DNA of 32,117 nt, from NCBI GenBank assembly GCA_947311105.1, contig CAMZKG010000246.1:1-32117 (forward strand). The letters are read 5' to 3'. Below are positions 1 to 7,846 of the stretch, piece by piece (position 1 is the stretch's first letter; each line of letters starts with the position of its first letter). The notes under the pieces are model-generated. The model saw nothing but the letters and a program-made list of their open reading frames with translations, ran no database searches and had not been told where the DNA came from. The position numbers and the translations under genes were made by a program. This DNA comes from an uncultured Saprospiraceae bacterium. GTDB taxonomy: Bacteria > Bacteroidota > Bacteroidia > Chitinophagales > Saprospiraceae.

Positions 1-1
1 A

Positions 2-1144
2 AGAGACGAAGAAACGCAACTCATCCGTCAATTGGATATTGCGAAAGTGAACTGGCTTGAAGAAAGCAAATCTAAGCGATACCCCGTTGACGAAGAGCAG
101 ATTGCCGAAGTGGTTTCTATGATGACAGGTATTCCTGTTCAGCGGGTCGCTCAAAAAGAAAGTGCCAAACTGGTCAAGATGGATGATGACTTGCGTACAG
201 GTGTAGTCGGACAAGACGAAGCTATCGCAAAAATCACCAAAGCCATCCAAAGAAACAGAGTAGGCCTAAAAGACCCTTCTAAACCCATTGGAACATTTAT
301 TTTCCTTGGCCCGACTGGTGTCGGAAAAACGGAATTGGCCAAAGTATTGGCGCGCCAAATGTTTGACTCCGAAGATGCGCTTATTCGTATCGACATGAGT
401 GAATACATGGAAAAATTTACGGTTAGTCGCCTAATTGGAGCCCCTCCAGGCTATGTAGGTTTTGAAGAAGGCGGACAATTGACCGAAAAAGTGCGTAGAA
501 AACCTTATTCTGTAGTCTTATTGGATGAAATCGAAAAAGCCCATCCAGATGTGTATAACATTTTATTGCAGATTTTGGATGATGGTCAATTGACCGATGG
601 GCTTGGTCGCAAAGTCAACTTTAAGAACACCTTAATCATCATGACATCTAATATTGGATTGCGTGACCTAAAAGATTTTGGACAAGGCGTTGGGTTTGCC
701 ACAAAATCAAAAATTAGCTCGAAAGAAGAGCACAATAAATCAGTCATTCAATCGGCCTTAAAGCGGACTTTCTCACCAGAATTTTTGAACAGAATTGATG
801 ACATCATTGTTTTCAACAGCCTAAGCCAAGAAGACATCTTTAAGATTATTGACATCACTTTGACTGGATTATTCGAAAGGCTTAATAATTTGGATTATTC
901 TATGGAATTAACCAAAGAAGCTAAAGTTTTCGTTTCCGAAAAAGGCTTTGACCCACAATATGGCGCTCGTCCTTTACACCGAGCCATTCAGAAATATATC
1001 GAAGATCCCCTTGCGGAATTTATCCTAAATGAGAATCCGCCAGAAGGAAGTCATTTTGCTGCAAAGCTCAACAAGGACAAAGACAAGCTGATTATCGAAC
1101 TAAAAAAAGAAGGAAAAGACAAAAAAACTAGTCCTAAAAAATAA
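2..1144 (+). CDS. clpC: ATP-dependent Clp protease ATP-binding subunit ClpC/ClpB-type AAA+ ATPase, C-terminal part (5' end outside window)
   Basis: Frame open from the window edge; Walker A GPTGVGKTELAKVLA, Walker B VVLLDEIEKAHPDVYNILLQ, sensor motif TSNIG, C-terminal D2-small domain FDPQYGARPLHRAIQ. Confidence 0.93.
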   Translation, partial: RDEETQLIRQLDIAKVNWLEESKSKRYPVDEEQIAEVVSMMTGIPVQRVAQKESAKLVKMDDDLRTGVVGQDEAIAKITKAIQRNRVGLKDPSKPIGTFIFLGPTGVGKTELAKVLARQMFDSEDALIRIDMSEYMEKFTVSRLIGAPPGYVGFEEGGQLTEKVRRKPYSVVLLDEIEKAHPDVYNILLQILDDGQLTDGLGRKVNFKNTLIIMTSNIGLRDLKDFGQGVGFATKSKISSKEEHNKSVIQSALKRTFSPEFLNRIDDIIVFNSLSQEDIFKIIDITLTGLFERLNNLDYSMELTKEAKVFVSEKGFDPQYGARPLHRAIQKYIEDPLAEFILNENPPEGSHFAAKLNKDKDKLIIELKKEGKDKKTSPKK

Positions 1145-1169
1145 CGATTAGATTCATTTCCAATTTCAT

Positions 1170-1202
1170 AAAAAAGCAGAGCCGAAAGGCTCTGCTTTTT
1201 TT
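1170..1202 (+). terminator. Rho-independent terminator after clpC
   Basis: AGCAGAGCC-GAAA-GGCTCTGCT stem-loop followed by T-run. Confidence 0.85.
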
Positions 1203-1210
1203 GTATCTAG

Positions 1211-1390
1211 TGACCCGATTGCTAGATGCCCGAACGACCGTTCGACTCGACTTCACACGATCTCGTTTCTTGTTACGCGATTGCTAGATACTTGAACGGC
1301 CGTTCGGCTCGACTTCCCACGATCTAGTAATCAGCAACCCGATTGCTTGACGGCCGTTCGGCTCGGCATCCCACGATCTCGTAACTAGTA
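1211..1390. repeat. Three tandem copies of a 62-bp palindrome-containing repeat
   Basis: GATTGCTAG/GATTGCTTG anchors at 1217, 1279 and 1341 (exact 62-bp period); each copy has an (A)CGGCCGTTCGGCTCG core and CCCACGATCT tail. Confidence 0.85.
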
Positions 1391-1485
1391 TCTTTTCCAT
1401 ATAAATTTCCCATTTTCATTACAAATGCTTATCTTTGCAGATAAATGTGGGCAATCCACGTATTCATCACTAAAAGTAAAAACAT

Positions 1486-2079
1486 TTGGCCAAGAGAAGA
1501 AGACCACAGCCTAGAGTCGTAAAACCCCAATTTAGAGTAAATGACAACATTCGCGTCCCAGAGATTCGCTTGGTAGGCGATAATTTAGAAGCGATAAGCG
1601 AAGCCATAGGAGAAAAAATCGAAACAGGCGTATATGCTACACATCGAGCCAAAAAATGGGCCGAAGAAGCAGAATTGGACTTAATCGAAATCTCTCCCAA
1701 TGCCAATCCACCTGTCTGTAAAATTACAGATTATCAAAAGTTCTTGTACCAAAAGAAAAAGAGAGAAAAGGAACTAAAATCCAAAACTTCTAAGACAGAG
1801 TTAAAGGAAGTGCGTTTTGGCCCGAATATTGACGACCATGACTTCTCTTTCAAGCTACGTCACGCCAAAAAATTCCTAGAAGAAGGAAACAAAGTTAAAG
1901 CTTACGTCCACTTCAAGGGGCGTACTATCATATACAAAGATCGTGGAATGCTTGTTTTGCTAAAGTTCATCAAAGAACTAGAAGAATACGGTTCAGCTGA
2001 CGAGCTACCAAAAATGGAAGGGCGTCGCATGTTAGTGATGATTTCGCCAAAGAAAGGACCTTCTAAGAAAAAGAAGTAA
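1486..2079 (+). CDS. infC: Translation initiation factor IF-3
   Basis: IF-3 family protein ([16 protein letters not shown]..., [39 protein letters not shown]-like); TTG start forced by in-frame stop at 1477. Confidence 0.95.
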   Translation: [197 protein letters not shown]

Positions 2080-2116
2080 GTTTAAAGGTTAAGGGGTTAA
2101 AAGTTAAAGGGGCTTA

Positions 2117-2156
2117 GAAGTCGAGCCGAACGGTCGTTCGGGTGTCTAGTAATCCT
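2117..2156 (-). repeat. Dispersed palindromic repeat copy (inverted orientation)
   Basis: GTCGAGCCGAACGGTCGTTCGGGTGTCTAGTAATC is the reverse complement of the repeat at 1211-1390 and 11649-11712. Confidence 0.8.
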
Positions 2157-2180
2157 ATAAAAAAAATAACTTCAATCCAA

Positions 2181-2270
2181 AATGACAGGCAGGGACAAGC
2201 TTTCTTTAGCTAATTTTCCCAAAAGCTGATAATACCAATAACCACGGTCTTTTCTAACTACCGAAACTAA
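2181..2270 (-). repeat. Copy 1 of ~80-90 bp dispersed repeat (inverted)
   Basis: Reverse complement TTTCGGTAGTTAGAAAAGACCGTGGTTATTGGTATTATCAGCTTTT...AGCTTGTCC aligns to 16533-16606 and 25973-26050. Confidence 0.75.
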
Positions 2271-2273
2271 ACA

Positions 2274-2380
2274 AACGGAGCGAAGCGACATTTGAACGCC
2301 GAAGCCAAATGAACGCCGAAGCCAAATTGAACGCCAAAGGCAAATTGAACGCCGAAGGCATTTGAACGGAGCGAAGCGAC
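2274..2380. repeat. Minisatellite: imperfect ~18-bp tandem units flanked by 16-bp direct repeats
   Basis: Units (T)TGAACGCCGAAGSCAAA x4, flanked by AACGGAGCGAAGCGAC at 2274-2289 and 2365-2380. Confidence 0.8.
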
Positions 2381-2423
2381 AAAATAACCAATAAAAAAGA
2401 TGCAACAAACCAAAATAACCATT

Positions 2424-2431
2424 ACCTTTGC
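2424..2431 (+). promoter_or_regulatory. Putative Bacteroidota -7 promoter element for rpmI
   Basis: TACCTTTG matches the Bacteroidota TAnnTTTG consensus, ~20 bp upstream of the rpmI ATG. Confidence 0.5.
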
Positions 2432-2449
2432 ATCCTAAATTTTTTGACT

Positions 2450-2647
2450 ATGCCAAAGATGAAATCACACTCTGGAGCGAAAAAACGTTTCAAAGTAACA
2501 GGAAAGGGAAAAGTAAAGCGTTTTCACGCAGGAACTTCTCACCTAAGAAGAAAAAAAAGTAAAAAAGCAAAGCGTGCTTTACGTCACGCTGGTTTGGTAG
2601 ATGCTGGACAAGCAAAAACTATCAGACGCGATTTACTTGTAAAGTAA
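2450..2647 (+). CDS. rpmI: 50S ribosomal protein L35
   Basis: [45 protein letters not shown] at 2450 preferred over the TTG at 2444. Confidence 0.97.
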   Translation: MPKMKSHSGAKKRFKVTGKGKVKRFHAGTSHLRRKKSKKAKRALRHAGLVDAGQAKTIRRDLLVK

Positions 2648-2727
2648 AAGACAATAATTTTTTAACAAGTTGTTCAGATCCAAAGTATTTCAGTATTTGA
2701 AATCTCTGCCAGCTAAAAAATTCAACT

Positions 2728-3072
2728 ATGCCACGTTCAGTAAACTCAGTAGCATCTAAAAGAAGACGGAAAAAAATCTTAAAAGCAGCCAAAGGATATT
2801 GGGGTGCAAGATCTAAGGTCTATACCGTCGCCAAGAATGCCGTAGAAAAAGCAATGGTTTATGCTTATATCGGCAGAAAACAAAAGAAAAGAGCTTTTAG
2901 AAGGCTTTGGATTGCTCGTATCAATGCAGGTGCACGCCAAAATGGTACGACTTATTCTCGCCTTATTCATGGCTTACACTCTAACAATATCGACCTAAAC
3001 AGAAAGGTTCTAGCCGACATGGCCATGAACCACCCTGAAGTATTCAAACAGATTGTCGATAGCGTAAAATAA
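2728..3072 (+). CDS. rplT: 50S ribosomal protein L20
   Basis: [67 protein letters not shown]. Confidence 0.97.
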   Translation: MPRSVNSVASKRRRKKILKAAKGYWGARSKVYTVAKNAVEKAMVYAYIGRKQKKRAFRRLWIARINAGARQNGTTYSRLIHGLHSNNIDLNRKVLADMAMNHPEVFKQIVDSVK

Positions 3073-3094
3073 AGTTCTGTATTAAACTTTTTTG

Positions 3095-3132
3095 AAAGCA
3101 AGTTACTTTTCCAGAGTAGCTTGCTTTTTTTT
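3095..3132 (+). terminator. Rho-independent terminator after rplT
   Basis: AAGCAAGTTACT / AGTAGCTTGCTT stem (one G-U) followed by T8. Confidence 0.8.
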
Positions 3133-3473
3133 GTTGTCCTACCTATAAACCCAATGGTTCGGTCAGTTTTGGAGTCAAAAATCTAGTAAAATCTCCGTAA
3201 CACTGGTGTTTTTGCTCTAATTCACCGCTTCTTAGATACCCACAGTAAAAAAAGAAAAAAATTGTAAATATGAGATTTTTATCATAATTTAGCGATTAAT
3301 AAACGTTTGTTTGCGTATGTAAACGCTTAATTATTCGCATATAAACGTTTGCACACGAATATATCGCTGATAATCAATTAGTTAGGGCGTTTTTTGTTAA
3401 ACTTCTGCAATATGGATTGGGTGTGGATATATTCAAGTTACTTGCAATTAAGGAAAAATGATGAAAATAATAT

Positions 3474-4493
3474 ATGTTTGATGAAAAAGAAATAATAGAA
3501 TTACTCAGAACAAGAGATAATGGAATTCTTTATCACAGAGAAGGGCAAACCGTAGAATTCAAAGAACAATATAATTTTGCTGGATTAGCTGACTATTTTA
3601 GAGATTTTGCTGCATTTGCTAATAATAAAGGTGGATATCTAATTTATGGAGTAACAGATGTCCCAAGAACACCAACAGGTCTTTCTAAAAGTTCATATAA
3701 TCAATTTGAAAAAATTGACCCAGAACGAATTTCAGGTTTTTTATTAGATATATTTTCAGGAAAAATTGATTGGGAACAACATATTGTTGAACATAATTCT
3801 CTAAATTTTGGTGTATTTGCAATTGGAGAAGCAAAAACAAAACCCATTATTGCAAAAAAAGATGAAGGTAAAGAACAACATATAAAAAATGGAGAAATAT
3901 ATTTCCGTTATGGTGGAAGAACTCAAAAAATTAGGTTTCCTGAATTAGAAGCCATTATTAATAAAAGAATTGAACTTCACACAAGTTCTTGGATGGATTT
4001 AATGTCCAAAATCGCAAAAACAGGACCTGAAAATGCAGCAATTTTAGATACAGAAAAAGGAGTGATTGAAAAAGGAGAAAATAAAATAATGGTTATTGAT
4101 GAAGAATTAATTAATAAGTTATCATTTATAAAAGAAGGAGAATTCAATGAAAAAGAAGGTGCAACAACATTAAAGTTAATTGGAGATATTAAACCAATTG
4201 ATAAAGTTGAGGTTATCAAAAAAGTAAAAGAAGATTTAATAAAAAGGTATCCATTAACTTCAATTCAAGTAGCGGATATGGTAAAAAAAATATTGCCAAA
4301 ATGTTCAAGAAATGAAGTTTGGAGAATAATAAAAGATAATGATTTAAAAAATAATTTTGATTATTCAGCTTATAATTTTAGATCTAAGAAACACGAAGAT
4401 GAATATAAAAAAACAGGTAAGATACCAAATGGAACTGCGAGTATATTTAAACAAGAAGCTGTTGATTTTATATGTAATATTTGGCATGGATAA
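3474..4493 (+). CDS. AlbA_2 (Schlafen-type) domain protein; 3' end coincides with IS21 left end
   Basis: N-terminal EGQTVEFKEQYNFAGLADYFRDFAAFANNKGGYLIYGVTD is typical of AlbA_2 putative nucleic-acid-binding domains; last codon(s) and stop lie in the inferred IS terminus. Confidence 0.75.
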   Translation: MFDEKEIIELLRTRDNGILYHREGQTVEFKEQYNFAGLADYFRDFAAFANNKGGYLIYGVTDVPRTPTGLSKSSYNQFEKIDPERISGFLLDIFSGKIDWEQHIVEHNSLNFGVFAIGEAKTKPIIAKKDEGKEQHIKNGEIYFRYGGRTQKIRFPELEAIINKRIELHTSSWMDLMSKIAKTGPENAAILDTEKGVIEKGENKIMVIDEELINKLSFIKEGEFNEKEGATTLKLIGDIKPIDKVEVIKKVKEDLIKRYPLTSIQVADMVKKILPKCSRNEVWRIIKDNDLKNNFDYSAYNFRSKKHEDEYKKTGKIPNGTASIFKQEAVDFICNIWHG

Positions 4494-4494
4494 C

Positions 4495-4616
4495 TCGGAG
4501 CAAGTTGTGCCACCTTTATCGGAGTAAGCTGTGCCACTCAAATCGGAGCAAGTTGTGCCACTATTGTCGACTACGAACCTAGTCTATTTAGGAAAATATC
4601 GGAGCAAGTTGTGCCA
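4495..4616 (+). repeat. IS21 left-end repeat array (4 copies of TCGGAGCAAGTTGTGCCA)
   Basis: Copies at 4495-4512, 4519-4536, 4543-4560 (24-bp period) and 4599-4616. Confidence 0.9.
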
Positions 4617-4665
4617 AAATAGATACTGATTGATTCTTTTGATGATCTTTGTAAAAACAAAGATT

Positions 4666-6210
4666 ATGGCATCCAACAGAATTAAGATTATGGATCTACG
4701 ACAATTATTACAGCTCAAAGCAAAAGGACTGAGCAATCGAAAATCAAGCCTTCTAATCGGAATTCACCGTAATTCCATCAATAGTTATGTCCGGTTATTT
4801 AATTCGACTGGGATGAGCTACAAAGAACTTCTTACGCAGTCTGACGCAGAGTTATCAACGCTATTTCCACTCCATCAAACTATCGATAAACGGCGATACG
4901 AAGAGCTGTGTAGCCAGTTTATGTATTACAGAGAAGAACTAAAAAAGCCTGGTTGTACGAGGCAAGTTTTATGGAAGGAGTATCTAACTAGCCATCCTGA
5001 AGGCTACGGATACACACAATTTAACGAACACTTTAAAAGATGGCTAAAACCATTAAAAGGAAGTGGAAAATTGAACCACAAAGCTGGCGATAAAGTTTAT
5101 ATCGATTATACTGGAAAAAAACTTAGCTATACCGACAAAGAAACTGGCGAGCTCATAGAAGTGGAAGTATTTGTCGGAATACTGCCGTGCAGTAACTATA
5201 CTTTTGTAGAAGCTTCTCCATCTCAGAAGTTGGGGGATTTCATTGATTCCATGAATAATTGTCTTCGATATTTTGGAGGAGTACCCAAAGCTATTGTACC
5301 TGACAATCTAAAATCTGCGGTCACAAAAGGAAGTAAATATGCGCCAACAATCAACAAAAGCTTTAAGGATTTTGCCCTTCATTACGGCAGTGTGATTAAT
5401 CCTACAAGAACATATTCTCCACAGGATAAGGCTCTAGTTGAAGGGGCTGTAAAACTAGTATATCAGCGTATTTTCTACCCACTTAGCAAGATGAATTTCT
5501 TTTCATTACCAGATTTAAACAAAGAAATTAAAAGGCTACTAGAGGAATATAATGACCAGCCTATGACTAATATTGAGCTTTCTAGAAAGCAACAGTTTTT
5601 AAGTATTGAGGCAAGTTACTTATCCCCATTGGTACAAAATAATTATGAAATTAAGTATTATAAGACATCCAAAGTTCAAAAAATGGGATATATATTCCTA
5701 TCTGATGATAAGAACTATTACAGCGTGCCGTACCGCTATATTGGCAAAAAGGTTGAAGTCTCTTACAATAGTCAAAGCGTTGATATTCAGTACAATAGAG
5801 AGCGAATAGCTATCCATAGAAGAAGTTTTCAAGCAGGCCGATATATCACCATTAAAGACCATTTAAGCAGTTCTCATAAATTTTATAGCGATTGGAGTCC
5901 ACTGTTTTTTGAAAAGCTTGCACGTCCATATGGGGTGGCTGTAGTAGAATATTTCAAATGTCTTATTGAATCAAAGCCCTACCCTGAAGTTGCGTACAAA
6001 CAATGCTTAGGACTCTTAAGTCTAAGTAAAGAGTACAATAAGGAACGACTAAACAATGCTTGTAAACGAGGCCTAACAAACCATAAATATGGCTTTCACA
6101 TTATTGAAAACATCCTTAAAAACAATATGGACAAGCTAGAGCAAGACGAGCAACTAAATCATGAAATTGCAGCCCATAAAAACATCAGAGGTGCTGCTTA
6201 TTACCAATAA
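4666..6210 (+). CDS. istA: IS21-family transposase IstA (start could be 4642 or 4666)
   Basis: HTH plus rve/DDE core: YIDYTGKKL, IVPDNLKSAV, ALVEGAVKLVYQRI. Confidence 0.93.
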   Translation: MASNRIKIMDLRQLLQLKAKGLSNRKSSLLIGIHRNSINSYVRLFNSTGMSYKELLTQSDAELSTLFPLHQTIDKRRYEELCSQFMYYREELKKPGCTRQVLWKEYLTSHPEGYGYTQFNEHFKRWLKPLKGSGKLNHKAGDKVYIDYTGKKLSYTDKETGELIEVEVFVGILPCSNYTFVEASPSQKLGDFIDSMNNCLRYFGGVPKAIVPDNLKSAVTKGSKYAPTINKSFKDFALHYGSVINPTRTYSPQDKALVEGAVKLVYQRIFYPLSKMNFFSLPDLNKEIKRLLEEYNDQPMTNIELSRKQQFLSIEASYLSPLVQNNYEIKYYKTSKVQKMGYIFLSDDKNYYSVPYRYIGKKVEVSYNSQSVDIQYNRERIAIHRRSFQAGRYITIKDHLSSSHKFYSDWSPLFFEKLARPYGVAVVEYFKCLIESKPYPEVAYKQCLGLLSLSKEYNKERLNNACKRGLTNHKYGFHIIENILKNNMDKLEQDEQLNHEIAAHKNIRGAAYYQ

Positions 6211-6225
6211 TTAAAAATTGAAAAA

Positions 6226-6966
6226 ATGAATCAACAACTGACCATTGAAAAAATGAAATCTATGCGCCTGTTAGGCATGGCACAGATACATTTTGCTAAC
6301 CTACAAGACAACATCCATCAAGACTACACATTGGATCAATATGTGGCTTTATTAGTCGAACAAGAGTGGGAGTATCGACAAAATCGCAAACTAAAAAACA
6401 TGCTAACTAAAGCAAAATTTAGATCTGATGCCGATATCAATAATATTGACTTCACCTCTGATAGAGGTCTAGATAAGAATGCGTTTAATAGACTTGCTAG
6501 TCTTGACTTTCTATCTAGGCATGAAAATATTATTATTACTGGTCCAACTGGGACAGGGAAAAGCTATCTAGCTCAAGCTATTGGGAGGCAAGCCTGCATC
6601 TACCTAAATAAGACCAGATACTATACCGCTGCAAAATTAATAGATGAAATAAATCTTGCTAAATTACAAGGAACATACCATCGACTCATCAAAGGTATTC
6701 AAAATACAAAATTGCTGATTATTGATGACTTTGGAATCAATCCTTTTGACCAAAATTCAAGACAAGCGCTTATGGATATTGTGGACTACAAATACGATAG
6801 ATCATCGTTGATTATCACATCTCAAATACCTGTTAAAAATTGGCATGAACTAATAGGGGAAGGTACAATTGCTGATGCCATATTGGATAGAATCATCCAC
6901 TCTTCACACAGAATCAACCTAAAAGGTGATTCCCTTAGAAAGAAAAGAAAAATAAGTTTAATTTAA
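6226..6966 (+). CDS. istB: IS21-like element helper ATPase IstB
   Basis: Walker [14 protein letters not shown], Walker B LLIIDDFGI, ITSQIPVKNWHELIGEGTIADAILDRIIHSSHRI. Confidence 0.95.
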   Translation: MNQQLTIEKMKSMRLLGMAQIHFANLQDNIHQDYTLDQYVALLVEQEWEYRQNRKLKNMLTKAKFRSDADINNIDFTSDRGLDKNAFNRLASLDFLSRHENIIITGPTGTGKSYLAQAIGRQACIYLNKTRYYTAAKLIDEINLAKLQGTYHRLIKGIQNTKLLIIDDFGINPFDQNSRQALMDIVDYKYDRSSLIITSQIPVKNWHELIGEGTIADAILDRIIHSSHRINLKGDSLRKKRKISLI

Positions 6967-7006
6967 TTTCATTACCTTTGCCTAGAAGAAATCAGCTATT
7001 TTAGAG

Positions 7007-7046
7007 TGGCACAATAACTCCGAAATGACTGGCACAACTTGACCGA
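7007..7046 (-). repeat. IS21 right-end repeats (2 copies, inverted)
   Basis: TGGCACAATAACTCCGA at 7007-7023 and TGGCACAACTTGACCGA at 7030-7046. Confidence 0.85.
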
Positions 7047-7060
7047 TATGTCCACCGTTC

Positions 7061-7804
7061 TTAACCGCCGAACTTAGCATAACAAACCCTAGACAATGCC
7101 AAACCATTAGAGGGAGCGCTCAAACTCTTATCAACCCGAGTTTTATTTTCCAAAGCCTGTCGAACTTGATCAATGGAGATTTTCCCTAAGCCCACATTCA
7201 GGCACATCCCCACAATCAACCGAACCATCCCACGCAAAAAACGATCTGCCGTGATATAAAAGATCATTTCTCTTTTTTCCGCAAGGAACTCCCACTCGGC
7301 ACGTGTCAAATGACAAATAGTCGTCTTATTATCTCCGCCTGTCTTACAAAATGGGTGAAAATCTTCATAATCCAAAAGTAATTGAGCGGCTTGCTGCATC
7401 TTATGCGTATCCAAATCATCAAATTTCGCCAAAACGGTGACCCATTCATTCCGAAAGGGATCCTTATCTCCTTTAATCCGATAGACATAACTTCGGCTAG
7501 TCGCATCAAAACGAGCATGGAGCTCATCAACCATCTCCGCAGATTTGATATAAATATCTTGAGACAACATCCGATTGAGCTTATAGGCAAGATGCTCTAA
7601 AGTTTTATCAACATCAAAATGCGCATAGTAGTCTTCCGCATGCACGCCTGCATCCGTGCGCCCACAACCAATAACATGAATGGATTGATTAAATAAAATA
7701 GAAAGAGCGCCTTCTATGGCTTCTTGCACCGAAGGCGCATTGGGCTGAATCTGCCAGCCCGAATACCGAGTTCCATTATAAGAAAGATGAAGGAAATAGC
7801 GCAT
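7061..7804 (-). CDS. truA: tRNA pseudouridine(38-40) synthase
   Basis: LSYNGTRYSGWQIQPNAPSVQEAIEGAL, GCGRTDAGVHA, FLRGMVRLIVG. Confidence 0.95.
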   Translation of the reverse strand: MRYFLHLSYNGTRYSGWQIQPNAPSVQEAIEGALSILFNQSIHVIGCGRTDAGVHAEDYYAHFDVDKTLEHLAYKLNRMLSQDIYIKSAEMVDELHARFDATSRSYVYRIKGDKDPFRNEWVTVLAKFDDLDTHKMQQAAQLLLDYEDFHPFCKTGGDNKTTICHLTRAEWEFLAEKREMIFYITADRFLRGMVRLIVGMCLNVGLGKISIDQVRQALENKTRVDKSLSAPSNGLALSRVCYAKFGG

Positions 7805-7846
7805 TAAAAGCAGTTTTCGCAGAAATAGACTCCAAAAAAGCTAATG

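Larger units (their letters stand above)
4487..7054 (+). mobile_element. IS21-family insertion sequence (istA-istB) with multiple terminal repeats
   Basis: IstA and IstB ORFs; ends TGGATAACTCGGAGCAAGTTGTGCCA (left) and reverse complement TGGACATATCGGTCAAGTTGTGCCA (right); four internal repeats at left, two at right; no target duplication recognised. Confidence 0.85.

Noticed and set aside
2-1144. clpC as a pseudogene fragment
   Set aside because: Truncated only by the window edge; the frame is open to base 2 and the domain is intact.
1211-1390. CRISPR-like array from the 62-bp repeats
   Set aside because: The whole 62-bp unit is conserved, including what would be spacer; there are no cas genes.
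2172-2408. 78-aa minus-strand ORF
   Set aside because: It is formed by repeat sequence (minisatellite and dispersed repeat) with low-complexity translation; no support for coding.
7306-7600. ORFs overlapping truA in other frames
   Set aside because: Shadow ORFs; truA motifs are unambiguous.
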